64,000 bases of DNA. It comes from Leucobacter zeae. GTDB lineage: Bacteria; Actinomycetota; Actinomycetes; Actinomycetales; Microbacteriaceae. The stretch spans positions 244,991 to 308,990 of the forward strand of contig NZ_QYAB01000001.1 in the NCBI RefSeq assembly GCF_016758175.1, read 5' to 3'. The notes beneath the pieces were generated by a model. The model had not been told where the DNA came from, made no database searches, and worked only from the letters and a program-made list of their open reading frames with translations. The position numbers and the translations under genes were made by a program. Position 1 is the first letter of the stretch. Each line of letters opens with the position of its first letter. This document shows positions 63,309-64,000 of the stretch, one piece after another.

Positions 63309-63389
63309 CGGGATCCTTCCGGCCGGCCCTCGACGTCGGGGGCGCGCGGCGTAGGGGAAGTGTATCGCCGGGCGGGCGCGAAGGGGAGA

Positions 63390-63510
63390 GGGATCCCGAC
63401 GGAGCGTTGCGCGTTCCGCGCCGGGATGTCGAGGTCGGTGGGATCCCGGCGCAGTCGGGCTCCGGGGCGGCGGGATCCCGAGCCGGCGGGATGCCGAACC
63501 GGGATCCCGG
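63390..63510. repeat. Cluster of four GGGATCCCG palindromes
   Basis: GGGATCCCG or its near form occurs at about 63390, 63440, 63472 and 63501, upstream of GH1 and downstream of the facing-away sortase-substrate gene. Spacing is 30-50 bp and irregular. Confidence 0.55.
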
Positions 63511-63533
63511 ACCGTCGGGTGCGCCGAACCGGC

Positions 63534-64000
63534 TCAGCCGATCGTGCGGCGCATGAGGGGCGCACCGAGCAGCGTCCCGCCGCCGATGAGCGCGGCGATG
63601 CCGCCCGCGATGCCCGCGACGCTCGCGCTGCTGCCCGTCACCGCGAGCTGCTGGCCCGGGGCGCCCGGGTGTCCGGGATTCCCGCGGCCCTTGCCCGGGC
63701 CGTCGGGGCCGCCGCCGTTGCCGTTCGCGCCGTTGCCTGCGTTGCCGTTTCCTGTGTTGCTGTTTCCTGCGTTGCCGTTCCCGTTCGCGCCGTTGTTGCC
63801 GTTGCCTGCGTTCCCGTTGCCGGCGTTCCCATTGCCGTTGGAGCCGTTCCCGTTGCCGGGTTCCTCGGTACCCGGTTCGGCGTGGTCCGTGGGCTCGTGG
63901 ACGATGTCGACGAATGCGCCGTTCTCGCCGGGGACGCGGTAGGTGAAGACCCCTGCGTCGAGGCGGACGATCTCGACGGTGCGTTCGAAGGCGACCGAGC
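63534..64000 (-). CDS. LAXTG-anchored surface protein with Gly/Asn repeats (5' partial)
   Basis: C-terminal part of a cell-wall-anchored protein; the N-terminus lies beyond the window. The visible order is a folded segment (ERTVEIVRLDAGVFTYRVPGENGAFVDIVHEP), a Gly/Asn-rich spacer of NGN-AGN-GNN type (about 63710-63860), then the sorting signal LAVTG (63633-63647), a hydrophobic helix and the basic tail MRRTIG. LAXTG is the motif preferred by class E sortases in G+C-rich actinobacteria. No sortase gene is in view. Confidence 0.85.
   Translation of the reverse strand, partial: SVAFERTVEIVRLDAGVFTYRVPGENGAFVDIVHEPTDHAEPGTEEPGNGNGSNGNGNAGNGNAGNGNNGANGNGNAGNSNTGNGNAGNGANGNGGGPDGPGKGRGNPGHPGAPGQQLAVTGSSASVAGIAGGIAALIGGGTLLGAPLMRRTIG

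Overview
The window is a very G+C-rich, gene-dense chromosomal segment of an actinobacterium. A family such as Microbacteriaceae, perhaps Leucobacter-like, is inferred from several features together: a class Ib nrdHIEF operon, a 180-kDa NAD-glutamate dehydrogenase, a polyphosphate glucokinase, an ECF/DGPF pair, a DUF222-HNH protein, an actinobacterial LexA box, DUF3151 beside purA, and frequent leaderless promoters. I cannot fix the genus without a search. About 45 protein genes are supported. I saw no rRNA, tRNA, CRISPR array, prophage or transposase.

Layout. 1-3.9 kb: drug-type ABC-2 exporter (ATPase cut by the window edge) followed by a DesK/NarL-type two-component system. 4.1-9.2 kb: a fructan/sucrose locus on the minus strand (oligosaccharide MFS symporter, GH32 hydrolase) with a siderophore-interacting protein downstream and a divergent LacI repressor, separated by a near-perfect LacI-type operator. 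9.2-11.4 kb: a self-regulated GntR/YtrA-ABC-permease operon. 11.5-14.3 kb: M20 peptidase plus MFS. 14.3-16.2 kb: an ECF42-type sigma factor with its DGPF partner and a matching promoter. 16.3-20.5 kb: dicarboxylate/glutamate symporter, YajQ, DUF3151, purA and chorismate mutase. 20.6-25 kb: a LexA-controlled radical SAM protein, a DNA-glycosylase-like protein, an S4 RNA-binding protein, an IMPACT protein and a hypothetical protein. 25.2-29.4 kb: nrdHIEF with candidate NrdR boxes and a DnaA box in front and a REP-like element between nrdE and nrdF.

29.5-44.1 kb is accessory metabolism. It holds two PucR/CdaR-type regulators, each next to a metabolite:H+ symporter, then ppnP, a TetR-M20 pair and a zinc-ribbon protein. 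It ends in a compact catabolic cluster (regulator, symporter, TPP enzyme, YtcJ-type amidohydrolase, N-carbamoyl-amino-acid-hydrolase-like enzyme) whose substrate is unknown. 44.2-51 kb: D,D-carboxypeptidase, thiolase, M23 peptidase with a Pro/Thr tail, CynX-type MFS and ppgK. 51.1-63.3 kb: DUF222-HNH protein, dimethylargininase divergent from the large glutamate dehydrogenase, an acyl-CoA ligase, and an MFS/GH1 beta-glucosidase pair. The right edge cuts a cell-wall protein with Gly/Asn repeats and an LAXTG sorting signal.

Two patterns recur. Eight genes have a TANNNT-like -10 box exactly six bases before the start codon, which implies leaderless mRNAs. Many junctions between convergent genes carry short tandem repeats or long perfect palindromes, sometimes including copies of a gene's own last codons and stop.
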